From positions 55,206-119,205 of the forward strand of contig NZ_QDGA01000014.1 of assembly GCF_003347665.1 (NCBI RefSeq): a stretch of DNA of 64,000 nucleotides, in the 5' to 3' direction. A program made the position numbers and the translations under genes. Shown here one piece after another: positions 21,362 to 29,455 of this stretch; positions within the stretch are counted from its first letter, which is position 1; each line of letters opens with the position of its first letter. This stretch comes from Microvirga calopogonii (GTDB lineage: Bacteria > Pseudomonadota > Alphaproteobacteria > Rhizobiales > Beijerinckiaceae). The notes under the pieces are model-generated. The model saw only the letters and a list, made by a program, of their open reading frames with translations, made no database searches and was not told where the DNA came from.

Positions 21362-21757
21362 GTGACTGCATCCCGCTCCCTTCATCGTCTCACCCGTCAA
21401 TTCACCGCCTTCTTCGGGGTCGGCCTGGCGGCTGCCCTGGCGCATTACGGACTTCTCATCGCTCTCGTCGAGGGTGCGGGAACACATCCCGTGCCGGCGA
21501 CGCTTGCAGGCTACGTAGCGGGAGGGCTCGTATCGTATGTCCTCAACCGCAAGCATACCTATGAGAGCGACCGGCCTCATCGGGAGGCCACATGGCGCTT
21601 TGCTCTCGTGGCCTTCGTTGGCTTCCTCGTGACCTGGTTCCTGATGCATGCGTTCACGGTGTGGCTCAACGGTCCTTATCTGCCCTCGCAAATCATCACG
21701 ACAGGCGTCGTGATGCTGTGGAGCTTCATGGCGCATAAAAAGTGGACATTTGCATAG
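21362..21757 (+). CDS. GtrA-family membrane protein
   Basis: A 131-residue protein with four hydrophobic segments and the family pattern: QFTAFFGVGLAAALAHYGLL at the N-terminus, YVAGGLVSYVLNRKHTY in the middle, and WSFMAHKKWTFA at the C-terminus. The start is a GTG with GAGAGGAC upstream. GtrA-like proteins are thought to flip or help transfer undecaprenyl-linked sugars at the inner membrane. It is 31 bases downstream of the SDR and probably co-transcribed. No glycosyltransferase partner adjoins. Confidence 0.85.
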   Translation: MTASRSLHRLTRQFTAFFGVGLAAALAHYGLLIALVEGAGTHPVPATLAGYVAGGLVSYVLNRKHTYESDRPHREATWRFALVAFVGFLVTWFLMHAFTVWLNGPYLPSQIITTGVVMLWSFMAHKKWTFA

Positions 21758-21934
21758 GCTCCGGGCAAGCAAGGGACCGGTTTGCCAGGTTCCAGGCTTT
21801 CAGCGCAGCCCTGGCTTGCATTCCTGCGAGTCCCGCGAATCTTTTTGCAATGCAATATGAATGTCGCAGGGGCTTCCCACAATTGCTCCGCCGCTCATCT
21901 CACATCCGCACCGCCTAAAAAGCTTAGGGGCTTC

Positions 21935-23179
21935 ATGTCCGATCTGGCCATTGCCGAGGAAGCCTGTCTCGCACAGGGCAAGGCTCCCGCCGTTCCGCAA
22001 TCTCGTCTCGCCGTCGCCCTGATCGAACTGGCGCTTGCAGTCGGCAGCTTCGGCATCGGAACTGGCGAGTTCGCCATCATGGGATTGCTGCCGAACCTCG
22101 CGCAGGAATTCCACGTCACGACGCCCCAGGCGGGATATGCGATCAGCGCCTACGCGCTCGGGGTCGTGGTCGGCGCTCCGATCATCGCCGTCCTGGCAGC
22201 CAAGCTCGCCCGCCAGACGCTGCTCCTCGCACTGATGGCCGTCTTTGCTGTCGGCAACGCGGTCAGCGCCTTGGCGCCGAGCTTTGAGTCCTTCGTGTTC
22301 CTGCGCTTCCTTACCGGCTTGCCGCACGGCGCATATTTCGGCGTGGCCGCTCTGGTTGCGGCCTCGCTGGTTCCGCCCAACAAGCGCACCCAGGCAGTGG
22401 CACGGGTCATGATGGGCCTGACCGTCGCGACCCTGCTCGGCACGCCGGTGGCGACGTGGTTCGGCCAGATCCTGACCTGGCGGCTTGCCTTCGGCGCCGT
22501 CGGCTTCATGGGCGCATTGACCGTGGTGCTGATCTGGCTCTTCCTGCCCAAGGACAAGGTCCAGGAGGGTGCGAGCCCGATGCGGGAACTCGGTGCCTTC
22601 AAGCGTAAGCAGGTCTGGTTCACCCTGGGCATTGGTGCCGTGGGCTTCGGCGGCCTGTTCTCCATCTTCTCCTACATTGCCTCGACGGCCACGGAAGTCG
22701 CCCAAATGCCGGAAAGCGCCGTTCCGGTCATGATGGCTCTGTTCGGCTCGGGCATGATCGTAGGCAATCTCGTCGGCGCCTGGTTCGCCGACAGGAACCT
22801 GATGGCTACGATCGGCGGCGTGCTCGCCTGCAGCGCCGTGGTGATGACGGTGCTGTGGCTGACGGCGGAAAACCCTTACATGCTTTCGGTCTGCGTGTTC
22901 CTGGTCGGCTGCAGCGTCGCCATCGGACCCGCGCTGCAGACCCGCCTGATGGACGTGGCAGCCGATGCCCAGACCCTGGCGGCGGCTCTCAACCACTCGG
23001 CCTTCAACATCGCCAATGCGCTTGGCGCCTGGCTCGGCGGCCTCGCCATCGCGGCCGGCTATGGCTTTGCCTCGACAGGTTGGGTCGGCGCGGCTCTGGC
23101 CGTTGCAGGGCTCGGCGTGTTCGGCCTGTCGCTGGCGAGCGATCAGCGCTCGGCGAAGTCGTCCGCGTCGAGGGCCTGA
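21935..23179 (+). CDS. MFS efflux transporter, DHA1 family (AraJ/YdhP-like)
   Basis: A 414-residue protein with about 12 transmembrane segments. The ATG at 21935 follows AGGGG and is preferred over an in-frame upstream extension of 51 codons. The motifs GTGEFAIMGLLPNLAQEF in the first helix, RFLTGLPHGAYFGVAALVAASL and ALQTRLMDVA are typical of the AraJ/SotB/YdhP group of sugar or drug effluxers. The substrate is unknown. Its last 37 bases overlap the 3' end of the convergent methyltransferase gene. Confidence 0.88.
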   Translation: MSDLAIAEEACLAQGKAPAVPQSRLAVALIELALAVGSFGIGTGEFAIMGLLPNLAQEFHVTTPQAGYAISAYALGVVVGAPIIAVLAAKLARQTLLLALMAVFAVGNAVSALAPSFESFVFLRFLTGLPHGAYFGVAALVAASLVPPNKRTQAVARVMMGLTVATLLGTPVATWFGQILTWRLAFGAVGFMGALTVVLIWLFLPKDKVQEGASPMRELGAFKRKQVWFTLGIGAVGFGGLFSIFSYIASTATEVAQMPESAVPVMMALFGSGMIVGNLVGAWFADRNLMATIGGVLACSAVVMTVLWLTAENPYMLSVCVFLVGCSVAIGPALQTRLMDVAADAQTLAAALNHSAFNIANALGAWLGGLAIAAGYGFASTGWVGAALAVAGLGVFGLSLASDQRSAKSSASRA

Positions 23180-23865
23180 GCGGGCCGGCCGACGAAGGTC
23201 ATGCGGGCCTGATTGTGCCCGAGGTTCCTCTCCGCGCGCTCGGGCACGAATCCGGCATCGTCGAGAAGGTCGAGGATCTCCTCCTCACTGTACTGGGCGA
23301 GGCCCAGTTCCTCGCGGATCTTGCGGTATTCGGAGAAGGCCGTGCGGGCGAGGCCGGCTAGCGCGGCGCTCATGAAGCCCCCCTGCCATGCGAAGGAAAG
23401 CAGCGCCTTGGCATCGGTGAGAGGGCTGATATCAGGCGGGATGACGTCGCCTAGAACCAGCCTGCCGCCGGCCTTCAGCTTCTCGCCTAGGAGCTTCAGG
23501 AGCCCTCGGAACTCGTCGAGCGAGAGGTACTGGACGAGCGAGTTCACCACGATGAGGTCGAGCGAGGAGTCCCCGAGGCTGGCGACATCGTCGGTCGCAA
23601 GAACCGTGATCCGCTCGTTGCTTTGGAATCGCTCGTTCAGGCGCTCGCGGACGAGCGGCGCGGCATCGCTCAGGTAAAGCCTCGCGCATCTGGCAGCGAC
23701 CTTGTCGGCCAAAAGCGCCTCGCCGCAGCCGTAATCCAGGACGACGGCATCCGGGGAGGGGATGAGCCCGACGATGTCGTTGGCGATCAGGCGATAATGC
23801 AGGAGCTTGTGCCGCTCGTTCACATAGATCGGCGTATCCTGGTTCCAGTAATCGCGCCAGTTCAT
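23143..23865 (-). CDS. Class I SAM-dependent methyltransferase
   Basis: A 240-residue protein. The SAM-binding motif I is VVLDYGCGEALLADKVA, an acidic motif II lies in LYLSDAAP, and DLIVVNSLVQYLSLDEF and GGRLVLGDVIPP represent post-motif strands. The start at 23865 (MNWRDYWNQDTPIYVNERHK) follows the OhrR-type gene by 22 bases, so the two probably form an operon. The methyl acceptor is unknown. Its 3' end overlaps the convergent MFS gene by 37 bases. Confidence 0.82.
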   Translation of the reverse strand: MNWRDYWNQDTPIYVNERHKLLHYRLIANDIVGLIPSPDAVVLDYGCGEALLADKVAARCARLYLSDAAPLVRERLNERFQSNERITVLATDDVASLGDSSLDLIVVNSLVQYLSLDEFRGLLKLLGEKLKAGGRLVLGDVIPPDISPLTDAKALLSFAWQGGFMSAALAGLARTAFSEYRKIREELGLAQYSEEEILDLLDDAGFVPERAERNLGHNQARMTFVGRPAQALDADDFAER

Positions 23866-23887
23866 CGAAAGGCTGTCCTTGTTGACG

Positions 23888-24349
23888 TCAGGTGTCGTGC
23901 GAGAGCGTGGCCGAGTCATGGAGCCTGCGGCGCAGTTTCGCAACCTCTTGGGTCAAGGCACGGGCCTCGTCGGCCGATATGCCCAGCACGCAGCCAACCT
24001 GCTGGGGAATCTCTTCTGCCTTCTCGCGCAAGGCATGGCCGGCCTCGGTCAAGTGGATCCTGACCTGCCGCTCGTCCTTCTTGTCTCGCATTCGGCGAAC
24101 GTGGCCGGCACTCTCGAGACGCTTCAGCAGCGGGGTCAGGGTGCCGGAGTCCAGAAACAGCCGTTCGCCTATCTCCTTGACCGTCAGTTCGTCATGCTCC
24201 CAAAGCACCAGCAGGACCACATATTGCGGGTATGTCAGGCCGAGGGGATCCAAGAGCCTCCGATAGGCCCGGCTGAAGGCATGAGAGACGGAGTAGAAGG
24301 CGAAGCACAGCTGGTTGTCGAGCGCCAAAGTCCTCGGTTTTCTCGTCAT
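23888..24349 (-). CDS. ohrR: MarR-family organic hydroperoxide sensor OhrR
   Basis: A 153-residue winged-helix repressor. The N-terminal peroxide-sensing cysteine lies in the family motif DNQLCFAFYS, and the DNA-binding region includes LTVKEIGERLFLDSGTLTPLLKRLE with wing RDKKDERQVRI. Oxidation of this cysteine by organic peroxides releases DNA in characterised homologues. There are tandem ATGs at 24352 and 24349, and CGGAGGAG immediately before the first makes the second more likely. It is divergent from ohr, with AT-rich operator candidates between them. Confidence 0.92.
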   Translation of the reverse strand: MTRKPRTLALDNQLCFAFYSVSHAFSRAYRRLLDPLGLTYPQYVVLLVLWEHDELTVKEIGERLFLDSGTLTPLLKRLESAGHVRRMRDKKDERQVRIHLTEAGHALREKAEEIPQQVGCVLGISADEARALTQEVAKLRRRLHDSATLSHDT

Positions 24350-24387
24350 CATCTCCTCCGTGGAACCAACCTACGAAAGAAATAGGT

Positions 24388-24446
24388 TGCGCACAATTTA
24401 ATTCGCGGTTACGCCTATATGTAGATTGTGCGCGATTGAATTGCGA
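24388..24446. promoter_or_regulatory. Candidate OhrR operators in the ohrR-ohr intergenic region
   Basis: Two imperfect palindromes are centred on A/T-rich cores in the shared promoter region. The first is GCGCACAATTTAATTCGCG (24389-24407) and the second is GCGCGATTGAATTGCGA (24430-24446 including flank). Both contain a CAATTTAATT-like core similar to known OhrR operators. In addition GCGCACAAT (24389-24397) and ATTGTGCGC (24425-24433) form a perfect 9-bp inverted repeat, so two repressor dimers may bind face to face. Confidence 0.65.
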
Positions 24447-24499
24447 GCGTACGATTGATCCGGCGAATTCGCTTGTCCGGCCTTTCAAGGAGCTTCTCG

Positions 24500-24919
24500 A
24501 TGACCCCTCTCTACACAGCCCATGCCTCAGCCCGTGGTGGACGTGAAGGCGTTGCCGCTTCCAACGACGGAAAGCTGGAAGTTCGCCTCTCCACGCCGAA
24601 GGAACTCGGCGGTGCCGGCGGGGAGGGGACCAATCCCGAGCAACTGTTCGCCGCCGGATACTCGGCCTGTTTCCTTGGGGCGCTGAAGTTCGTCGCTTCG
24701 CAGAACAAAATCACCCTTCCGGCCGATGCCCATGTCGAGGCCAAGGTCGGGATCGGCAAGCGCGACGACGGCGCAGGCTTTGGTCTGGTGGTCGAGTTGA
24801 AGGCGAACCTGCCCGGTCTGTCCCAGCAACAGGCGACGGATCTGGTGCAGAAGGCCGATGTGGTCTGCCCCTATTCGCATGCCATCCGCGGCAACGTGCA
24901 GGTCACGCTGTCGGTCTAA
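24500..24919 (+). CDS. ohr: Organic hydroperoxide resistance protein Ohr
   Basis: A 139-residue OsmC/Ohr-family peroxidase that reduces organic and fatty-acid hydroperoxides using lipoylated protein reductants. The peroxidatic cysteine is at about residue 57 (GYSACFLGAL), and the resolving cysteine is in VVCPYSHAIRGN near residue 121. AAGGAG precedes the ATG. It is divergent from ohrR, the classic arrangement, so OhrR repression relieved by peroxide is expected. No residue is missing. Confidence 0.95.
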   Translation: MTPLYTAHASARGGREGVAASNDGKLEVRLSTPKELGGAGGEGTNPEQLFAAGYSACFLGALKFVASQNKITLPADAHVEAKVGIGKRDDGAGFGLVVELKANLPGLSQQQATDLVQKADVVCPYSHAIRGNVQVTLSV

Positions 24920-24983
24920 CACAACACAACAAGCCGGAGGGGCAAGGGCCTCCTGCCTTTCGGGGCCGGGGGCCTTATCGCGT

Positions 24984-25532
24984 TCAGGTCCACAGCTTCA
25001 TGAGCGGCCCGTCCGCACCGTCGACCGGATCGGCATCCGGCAGGGGGACCTGGGCGATCCGCTGCTGCGACATCGTCAGGGCAGCGGGGTCGTCGCGGAC
25101 CGTGTCGTAATCGGCGCCGCCCGGATATGCGCCGACCACGGAGAAATCGTCGCTCGCGTTGATGCACGCATGAGCGACGCCAGCCGGGATGATCACCACG
25201 TCTCCGGCGCTCACGGCCACGAGATCGCCGTCCTCACCGCCGAAGCGGACCTGAGCCGAGCCCGACACGATGCCGAGCACCTCATGGGTGTTGGGATGGT
25301 AGTGATGATAGTCGTGAATGCCGTTCAGCCACGCATTCGTCCAGCCATGCTTGGCGAAGGTCGCCTTGAAGCTTCTGACGGCGTCGTGTTCGGAGGGTGA
25401 AATCGCCCCGCGGCGCACGATCAGCGGCAGGGAGGAGTTCGGCACGATACCGTTGCTGCGGAAGACGTAGGTCTCCGTGCCGAGCGGCGCGTTGTAGCCT
25501 TGTGGATCGCCGTAGCCTTTCGCCTGAGCCAT
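24984..25532 (-). CDS. Cupin-domain protein (YjlB-like)
   Basis: A 182-residue single cupin. Motif 1 is HYHPNTHEVLGIVSGSAQVRFGG, carrying two His and a Glu as candidate metal ligands. Motif 2 is VSAGDVVIIPAGVAHACINA with the further His. The N-terminal segment (YVFRSNGIVPNSSLPLIVRRG) matches the YjlB group of proteins of unknown activity. GGGAGAGAAGC precedes the ATG. It is convergent with ohr. The substrate is unknown. Confidence 0.85.
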   Translation of the reverse strand: MAQAKGYGDPQGYNAPLGTETYVFRSNGIVPNSSLPLIVRRGAISPSEHDAVRSFKATFAKHGWTNAWLNGIHDYHHYHPNTHEVLGIVSGSAQVRFGGEDGDLVAVSAGDVVIIPAGVAHACINASDDFSVVGAYPGGADYDTVRDDPAALTMSQQRIAQVPLPDADPVDGADGPLMKLWT

Positions 25533-25609
25533 GCTTCTCTCCCTTCGATCGGGGAGGGAACGCTTGGTTCAGGCGAAAGATCGAGCGGGACCTTAAAATC
25601 CGGCCGGTT

Positions 25610-25984
25610 CTACATGCCGATGAACATAGCCGCGACCGCGCGGTCGATCGACAGGTAGAACATCCCGAAGGCCACGACCGCCGCGATGGCGAACTCCACG
25701 ATCTGGCTCTTGAAGATGCGGAACTTGGCGAAGAGGTTCTGGCCGAAGATCGAGATCAGCCAGGCCGTCGTGAGCACGACCGGGAAGATGAAGAGATACG
25801 ACCAGGTGCTCTCGACCGGGCCCACATTGCCAGGGTCGATCAGCGGGCGGATGTTGCGCACCCAGGGAGCGTAGAGAGCGGCGTAGAGCGACGTCAGCCA
25901 GGAAAGCGTGACGGCGATGCCGAGGTGAAACGTGAACAGGTTGTGCAGTCGGCTGAATTCGCCGGAATCGTCATCGAAATCCAT
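25610..25984 (-). CDS. Hypothetical inner-membrane protein with three predicted membrane segments
   Basis: A 124-residue protein starting MDFDDDSGEFSRLHN, with GGGGG about ten bases before the ATG. Three hydrophobic stretches are visible: FTFHLGIAVTLSWLTSLYAA, WSYLFIFPVVLTTAWLISIF and IVEFAIAAVVAFGMFYLSI. There are no catalytic motifs. It lies between the cupin and carA on the same strand, 124 bases after carA's stop. I do not recognise a family. Confidence 0.65.
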   Translation of the reverse strand: MDFDDDSGEFSRLHNLFTFHLGIAVTLSWLTSLYAALYAPWVRNIRPLIDPGNVGPVESTWSYLFIFPVVLTTAWLISIFGQNLFAKFRIFKSQIVEFAIAAVVAFGMFYLSIDRAVAAMFIGM

Positions 25985-26107
25985 TGGATGAAACCCCCAA
26001 ACCAAGGTCCGGAATCATTTTGTTTTTATGGTTAATGATCGGTTACCGTGATTTGGGCGGCTGGCGCAACAGACGCGTTTGTCGCGGCGCCAGCCCTCAC
26101 AATTTTG

Positions 26108-27325
26108 TTAAGCCCGCACCTTCTTCTGGTCCATCAGCTGCACGAAGCGGTCGAACAGGTAATGGCTGTCCTGCGGGCCGGGGGAGGCCTCCGGGTGGTA
26201 CTGGACCGAGAAGGCCGGACGGTCGGTGAGCGAGATGCCGCAATTCGAACCGTCGAACAGGGACACGTGGGTCTCCACGGCGTTCTTCGGCAGGGTCTCC
26301 GGATCCACCGCGAAGCCGTGGTTCATCGAGGTGATCTCGACCTTGCCGGTGGTCTTGTCCTTCACCGGATGGTTCGCGCCGTGATGGCCCTGGTGCATCT
26401 TCTTGGTCTTGGCGCCGACGGCCAGGCTCAGCATCTGGTGGCCGAGGCAGATGCCGAAGGTCGGGATCTTCTCGTCGAGCACCTTGCGGATCACCGGAAC
26501 CGCGTACTCGCCGGTCGCCGCCGGGTCGCCGGGGCCGTTGGAGAGGAACACGCCGTCGGGCTTGAGCGCCAGCACGTCCTCGGCCGAGGCGGTGGCGGGG
26601 ACCACCGTGACCTTGCAGCCGGCGCGGGCGAGGAGGCGCAGGATATTGCGCTTCACGCCGTAATCGATGGCGACCACGTGGTGTTTCGGGGCTCCGTCCT
26701 GGTGGCCGTAGCCTTCGCCGCGCGTCCAGGTGGTCTCGTCCCAGTCGAAGCGCTGGGCGCTGGTGACGAGGGGCACGAGGTCGAGGCCGTCCATGGAGGG
26801 GAGGGCGGCGGCCCGGGCCTTGAGGGCCTCGATGTCGAACTTGCCCTCGGGGTCATGGGCGATGACGGCGTTCGGCATGCCCTTGTCGCGGATCAGCGCG
26901 GTGAGCGCCCTTGTGTCGATCCCCGAGAGGCCGACGATGCTGCGGGCCTTGAGCCAGGCGTCGAGGTCGCGGGAGGCGCGCCAGTTGGACGGCTCGGTGA
27001 TGGTGGCCGCCAGCACGACGCCGCGGACACCCGAGGACGAGGCGGCATTGACGCTCTCGATGTCCTCCTCGTTGGTGCCCACATTGCCGATATGCGGGAA
27101 GGTGAAGGTGATGATCTGGCCGGCATAGGACGGGTCGGTCAGGATCTCCTGGTAGCCCGTCATCGCGGTGTTGAAGCACACCTCGCCGGTCGCCTCGCCC
27201 ACGGCGCCGATGCCGAAGCCTTCGAGAACCGTTCCGTCCTGGAGCACGAGAACCGCGGTCGCGCGCGGCTCGGCCCAGCCACCCGAGGAGGACCCGGTGG
27301 TGTCTTTGTCTTGCAGCATCGTCAT
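26108..27325 (-). CDS. carA: Carbamoyl-phosphate synthase small (glutaminase) subunit
   Basis: A 405-residue subunit that hydrolyses glutamine and passes ammonia to CarB. The N-terminal CPSase domain carries FNTAMTGYQEILTDPSYAGQ and FTFPHIGNVGTNEED. The class I amidotransferase domain carries the nucleophile in FGICLGHQMLSLA (near residue 290) and the His-Glu pair in VQYHPEASPGPQDS. The start is uncertain between ATGs at 27325 and 27319. It is about 6 kb from carB on the same strand with unrelated genes between, so the two subunits are separately expressed. Confidence 0.97.
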   Translation of the reverse strand: MTMLQDKDTTGSSSGGWAEPRATAVLVLQDGTVLEGFGIGAVGEATGEVCFNTAMTGYQEILTDPSYAGQIITFTFPHIGNVGTNEEDIESVNAASSSGVRGVVLAATITEPSNWRASRDLDAWLKARSIVGLSGIDTRALTALIRDKGMPNAVIAHDPEGKFDIEALKARAAALPSMDGLDLVPLVTSAQRFDWDETTWTRGEGYGHQDGAPKHHVVAIDYGVKRNILRLLARAGCKVTVVPATASAEDVLALKPDGVFLSNGPGDPAATGEYAVPVIRKVLDEKIPTFGICLGHQMLSLAVGAKTKKMHQGHHGANHPVKDKTTGKVEITSMNHGFAVDPETLPKNAVETHVSLFDGSNCGISLTDRPAFSVQYHPEASPGPQDSHYLFDRFVQLMDQKKVRA

Positions 27326-27436
27326 GATCTCTTGTAAGTCCGGGGCCAACAGGCCGTGCTTGAGCAGGCCGTACCCGGGCCGTCCTTGAACTACCCCCGT
27401 GACTTAAGGGGCCGTTCGCGTTCCGTCAACGCTCAA

Positions 27437-27545
27437 GCGCATCGTGCGGAAAAGTGGATCCGGTTTTCCGCGTCAACGATGCGCCAGACTGAAGAATAAG
27501 CATCGGATGGATCCCAAAAGTGGAATCCACTTTTGGGTCCGATGC
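27437..27545. repeat. Two adjacent Rhizobiales-type palindromic repeats
   Basis: The first palindrome (27437-27484) has outer arms GCGCATCGT / ACGATGCGC and inner arms CGGAAAA / TTTTCCG. The second (27500-27545) has outer arms GCATCGGA / TCCGATGC and inner arms CCCAAAAGTGG / CCACTTTTGGG with a three-base loop. Both match the style of short intergenic palindromes widespread in Rhizobiales. They sit in the promoter region between carA and the divergent yqeY gene. Confidence 0.8.
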
Positions 27546-27574
27546 TGTAGCGACTTAAAACCAAGGAGAACTCC

Positions 27575-28033
27575 ATGCTGCGCGAACGCTTTACCGCCGA
27601 GATGAAGGAAGCCATGAAGGCCGGCGACAAGGGCAAACTCGGCGCCATCCGGCTGATTCAGGCCGCCCTCAAGGACAAGGACATCGAGGCTCGCGGCAAC
27701 GGCAAGGAGCCCCTGTCCGACGAGGAGATCCTGGCCCTCCTGCAGAAAATGGTGAAGCAGCGCCAGGAATCGATCACCATGTACGAGCAGGGCGGCCGCA
27801 CCGAACTCGCCGATCAGGAGAAGAACGAGGTCGCGGTGATCTCCTCCTACCTGCCGCAGCAGATGGACGAGGCCGAGACCAAGGCCGCCATCGAGGCCGC
27901 CATCGCCGAGACCGGCGCCGCCTCCATGAAGGACATGGGTAAGGTCGTGGGCGCCCTGCGCGCCAAGTACGCCGGCCGCATGGACTTCGCCAAGGCCAGC
28001 GGTCTCGTGAAGGACATGCTGCCGAAGGGGTAA
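27575..28033 (+). CDS. GatB/YqeY domain protein
   Basis: A 152-residue protein of the YqeY family (MLRERFTAEMKEAMKAGDKGKLGAIRLIQAALKDK...), similar to the C-terminal tRNA-interacting domain of GatB. The family ends in MGKVVGALRAKYAGRMDFAKASGLVKDMLP, seen here intact. AAGGAGAACTCC precedes the ATG. The molecular role is not firmly known; a tRNA-related function is usually proposed. Its location upstream of dnaG-rpoD (interrupted here by three other genes) is common in bacteria. Confidence 0.92.
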   Translation: MLRERFTAEMKEAMKAGDKGKLGAIRLIQAALKDKDIEARGNGKEPLSDEEILALLQKMVKQRQESITMYEQGGRTELADQEKNEVAVISSYLPQQMDEAETKAAIEAAIAETGAASMKDMGKVVGALRAKYAGRMDFAKASGLVKDMLPKG

Positions 28034-28049
28034 GTGCCCCGGTCGTCCC

Positions 28050-28360
28050 CGGGCCGCGCTAGGCTTCGCCCGGGTGTGTGCTGATCCGTCTCTGTCAAAG
28101 AGCCAGCACCTTGAGGCCCGCAGCTTGCGCTGCGAGCCTGCAGGGCTCGAGGGAGGTGCGAGAGGCCGCCGGCTCGATGCTAGGGTTGAGTGGAAGAGCC
28201 GGACGGCGCCTCGCACGCGGGATTTTTAGGCGTTTCGACTTGGCAGCCCACAGGCACCAAGGGCCTCCTGTCCGCCGGCTGCGTGACCGGCGGGCAGGCC
28301 CGCTCCCTGCCCCGACACTCGTGACGCCTCGCGAAGCGCGCCCCTCGGCGGGCGGGAATG
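28050..28360 (-). ncRNA. Candidate structured non-coding RNA (unidentified)
   Basis: No credible protein frame exists here, but a consensus promoter at 28367-28395 reads into it. Several strong stems can be drawn. One is GCACC...GGTGC enclosing TTGAG/CTCGA, CCC/GGG and GCAGC/GCTGC (28106-28159). Another is GCCGGCTC...GAGCCGG with a 20-base loop (about 28167-28205). A third nests CCGCCGG/CCGGCGG, and a fourth is GGGCAGG/CCTGCCC, both near 28270-28320. I searched by eye for RNase P, tmRNA, SRP and 6S hallmarks and did not find them. Boundaries are approximate. Confidence 0.45.
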
Positions 28361-28366
28361 GGCAAT

Positions 28367-28395
28367 GATATAGCCGAGCTTGAGCCCGCTGTCAA
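28367..28395 (-). promoter_or_regulatory. Near-consensus sigma-70 promoter on minus strand
   Basis: On the minus strand TTGACA (28395-28390) is followed after exactly 17 bases by TATATC (28372-28367). Transcription would start near 28360 and proceed leftward into the structured region 28360-28050, with no protein start nearby. This is the best-matching promoter I saw in the window. Confidence 0.7.
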
Positions 28396-28432
28396 GAACA
28401 AAGTGAGAACATAACGTTGTGCAATCCTCTGA

Positions 28433-28540
28433 CCTCATCCTGAGGAGCAGCGCAGCTGCGTCTCGAAGGATCCTCCAGTGCGCTCGGGAGACGCCCTCGT
28501 CCTTCGAGACGGTCTCTGACGTGACCTCCTCAGGATGAGG
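28433..28540. repeat. Long Rhizobiales-type intergenic palindrome
   Basis: A 108-base element has perfect 14-bp terminal inverted repeats (CCTCATCCTGAGGA / TCCTCAGGATGAGG) and a perfect 11-bp inner pair (GTCTCGAAGGA / TCCTTCGAGAC). The motif, with CTCATCCTGAGG at the ends and TCGAAGGA inside, is a familiar dispersed repeat in Bradyrhizobium and related genomes. No coding function. Confidence 0.85.
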
Positions 28541-28573
28541 GCTGTGGGGGTGCCCGCAGACGTGGATGTACAT

Positions 28574-28592
28574 CCCCGGATCAAGTCCGGGG
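28574..28592. repeat. Short hairpin repeat
   Basis: CCCCGGA-TCAAG-TCCGGGG forms a 7-bp hairpin. The same core (CCCGGATCAAGTCCGGG) is a common dispersed intergenic element in Rhizobiales. No T-run follows, so it is unlikely to be a terminator. Confidence 0.7.
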
Positions 28593-28731
28593 ACCGGTGA
28601 CGGGCAGGGTGTCAGTCCTTGACCTAACGGATCAGGAGAGGGCGTATCCGCTCGTTCACGTCATCCAAATCGTGCTAAGACGGAACGGTTCTCTTTCAAG
28701 ACGCGGCATCGCGCGCGGGCATCGGTGACAC

Positions 28732-29355
28732 ATGAGCCTTGAACTCTGGTTGATCTATCTGGTCGCTGCTGTCGGCCTCTCGCTCACGCCGGGCCCCAAC
28801 GGGCTTCTGTCGCTGACGCACGGCGTCTGCTATGGCTTTCGGCCCACAATCTATACGGTTCTGGGTGGGGCCCTCGGGTTCTTCGTTCTCATCGCGGCGT
28901 CGCTCGCCGGCATGGGCGCGCTGCTCGCCGCTTCCGAGAAGGCCTTCACCATCGCCAAGTGGATCGGCGCCGCCTATCTGGTCTACCTTGGCATCCGGAT
29001 CTGGCGGTCGCCCGCTTCCGTGCTGGACGTTGGTTCCCGTGACCAGGGGCCGCGCAGGGCTCGGCCTCTGTGGATGTTCAACCAGGGTTTTCTCGTGGCG
29101 GTGTCGAACCCGAAGGCGCTGATCTTCTTCGCGGCCTTCCTGCCGCAATTCATGGTGGCGGGCGTGTCCTTTCCCGTCCAGCTCGCCATCTTCGGCGGCA
29201 CCTTCGTGGTGGTGGAGATCGTGTACGAGCTGCTGCTCGCCGGCATGGCCCAGCGCATCGCACCCTGGCTGACCCGTCACGGCCGCTGGTTCAACCGCGG
29301 TGCCGGCGCAACGTTTGTCGGCATCGGGGCGGCGCTGACGACCGCGAGCCGCTGA
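28732..29355 (+). CDS. LysE/RhtB-family amino-acid exporter
   Basis: A 207-residue inner-membrane protein with about six hydrophobic segments. The family signature is at the N-terminus (LSLTPGPNGLLSLTHGVCYGF), followed by GAAYLVYLGIRIWRS and a central GFLVAVSNPKALIFFAAFLPQF. It starts at an ATG just after the repeat region. The substrate within the LysE/RhtB group (homoserine lactone, threonine, lysine and others) cannot be assigned. Confidence 0.9.
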   Translation: MSLELWLIYLVAAVGLSLTPGPNGLLSLTHGVCYGFRPTIYTVLGGALGFFVLIAASLAGMGALLAASEKAFTIAKWIGAAYLVYLGIRIWRSPASVLDVGSRDQGPRRARPLWMFNQGFLVAVSNPKALIFFAAFLPQFMVAGVSFPVQLAIFGGTFVVVEIVYELLLAGMAQRIAPWLTRHGRWFNRGAGATFVGIGAALTTASR

Positions 29356-29455
29356 CAGTTGCCATCAGCCTGGAGAGATTCCAGACGTTCATCCCTGAAA
29401 GTGAACGGAAAACGAGCTCGACCGTTGTTCTTCTACAAACATTGTTAGATGTGCG

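Noticed and set aside
28050..28360. RNase P RNA, tmRNA or SRP RNA in the structured region
   Set aside because: I looked for GAGGAAAGTCC, a tag-coding segment with GGTTCGAATCC-like T-arm, and GGAAGCAGCC on both strands and found none. The region is kept as an unidentified candidate.
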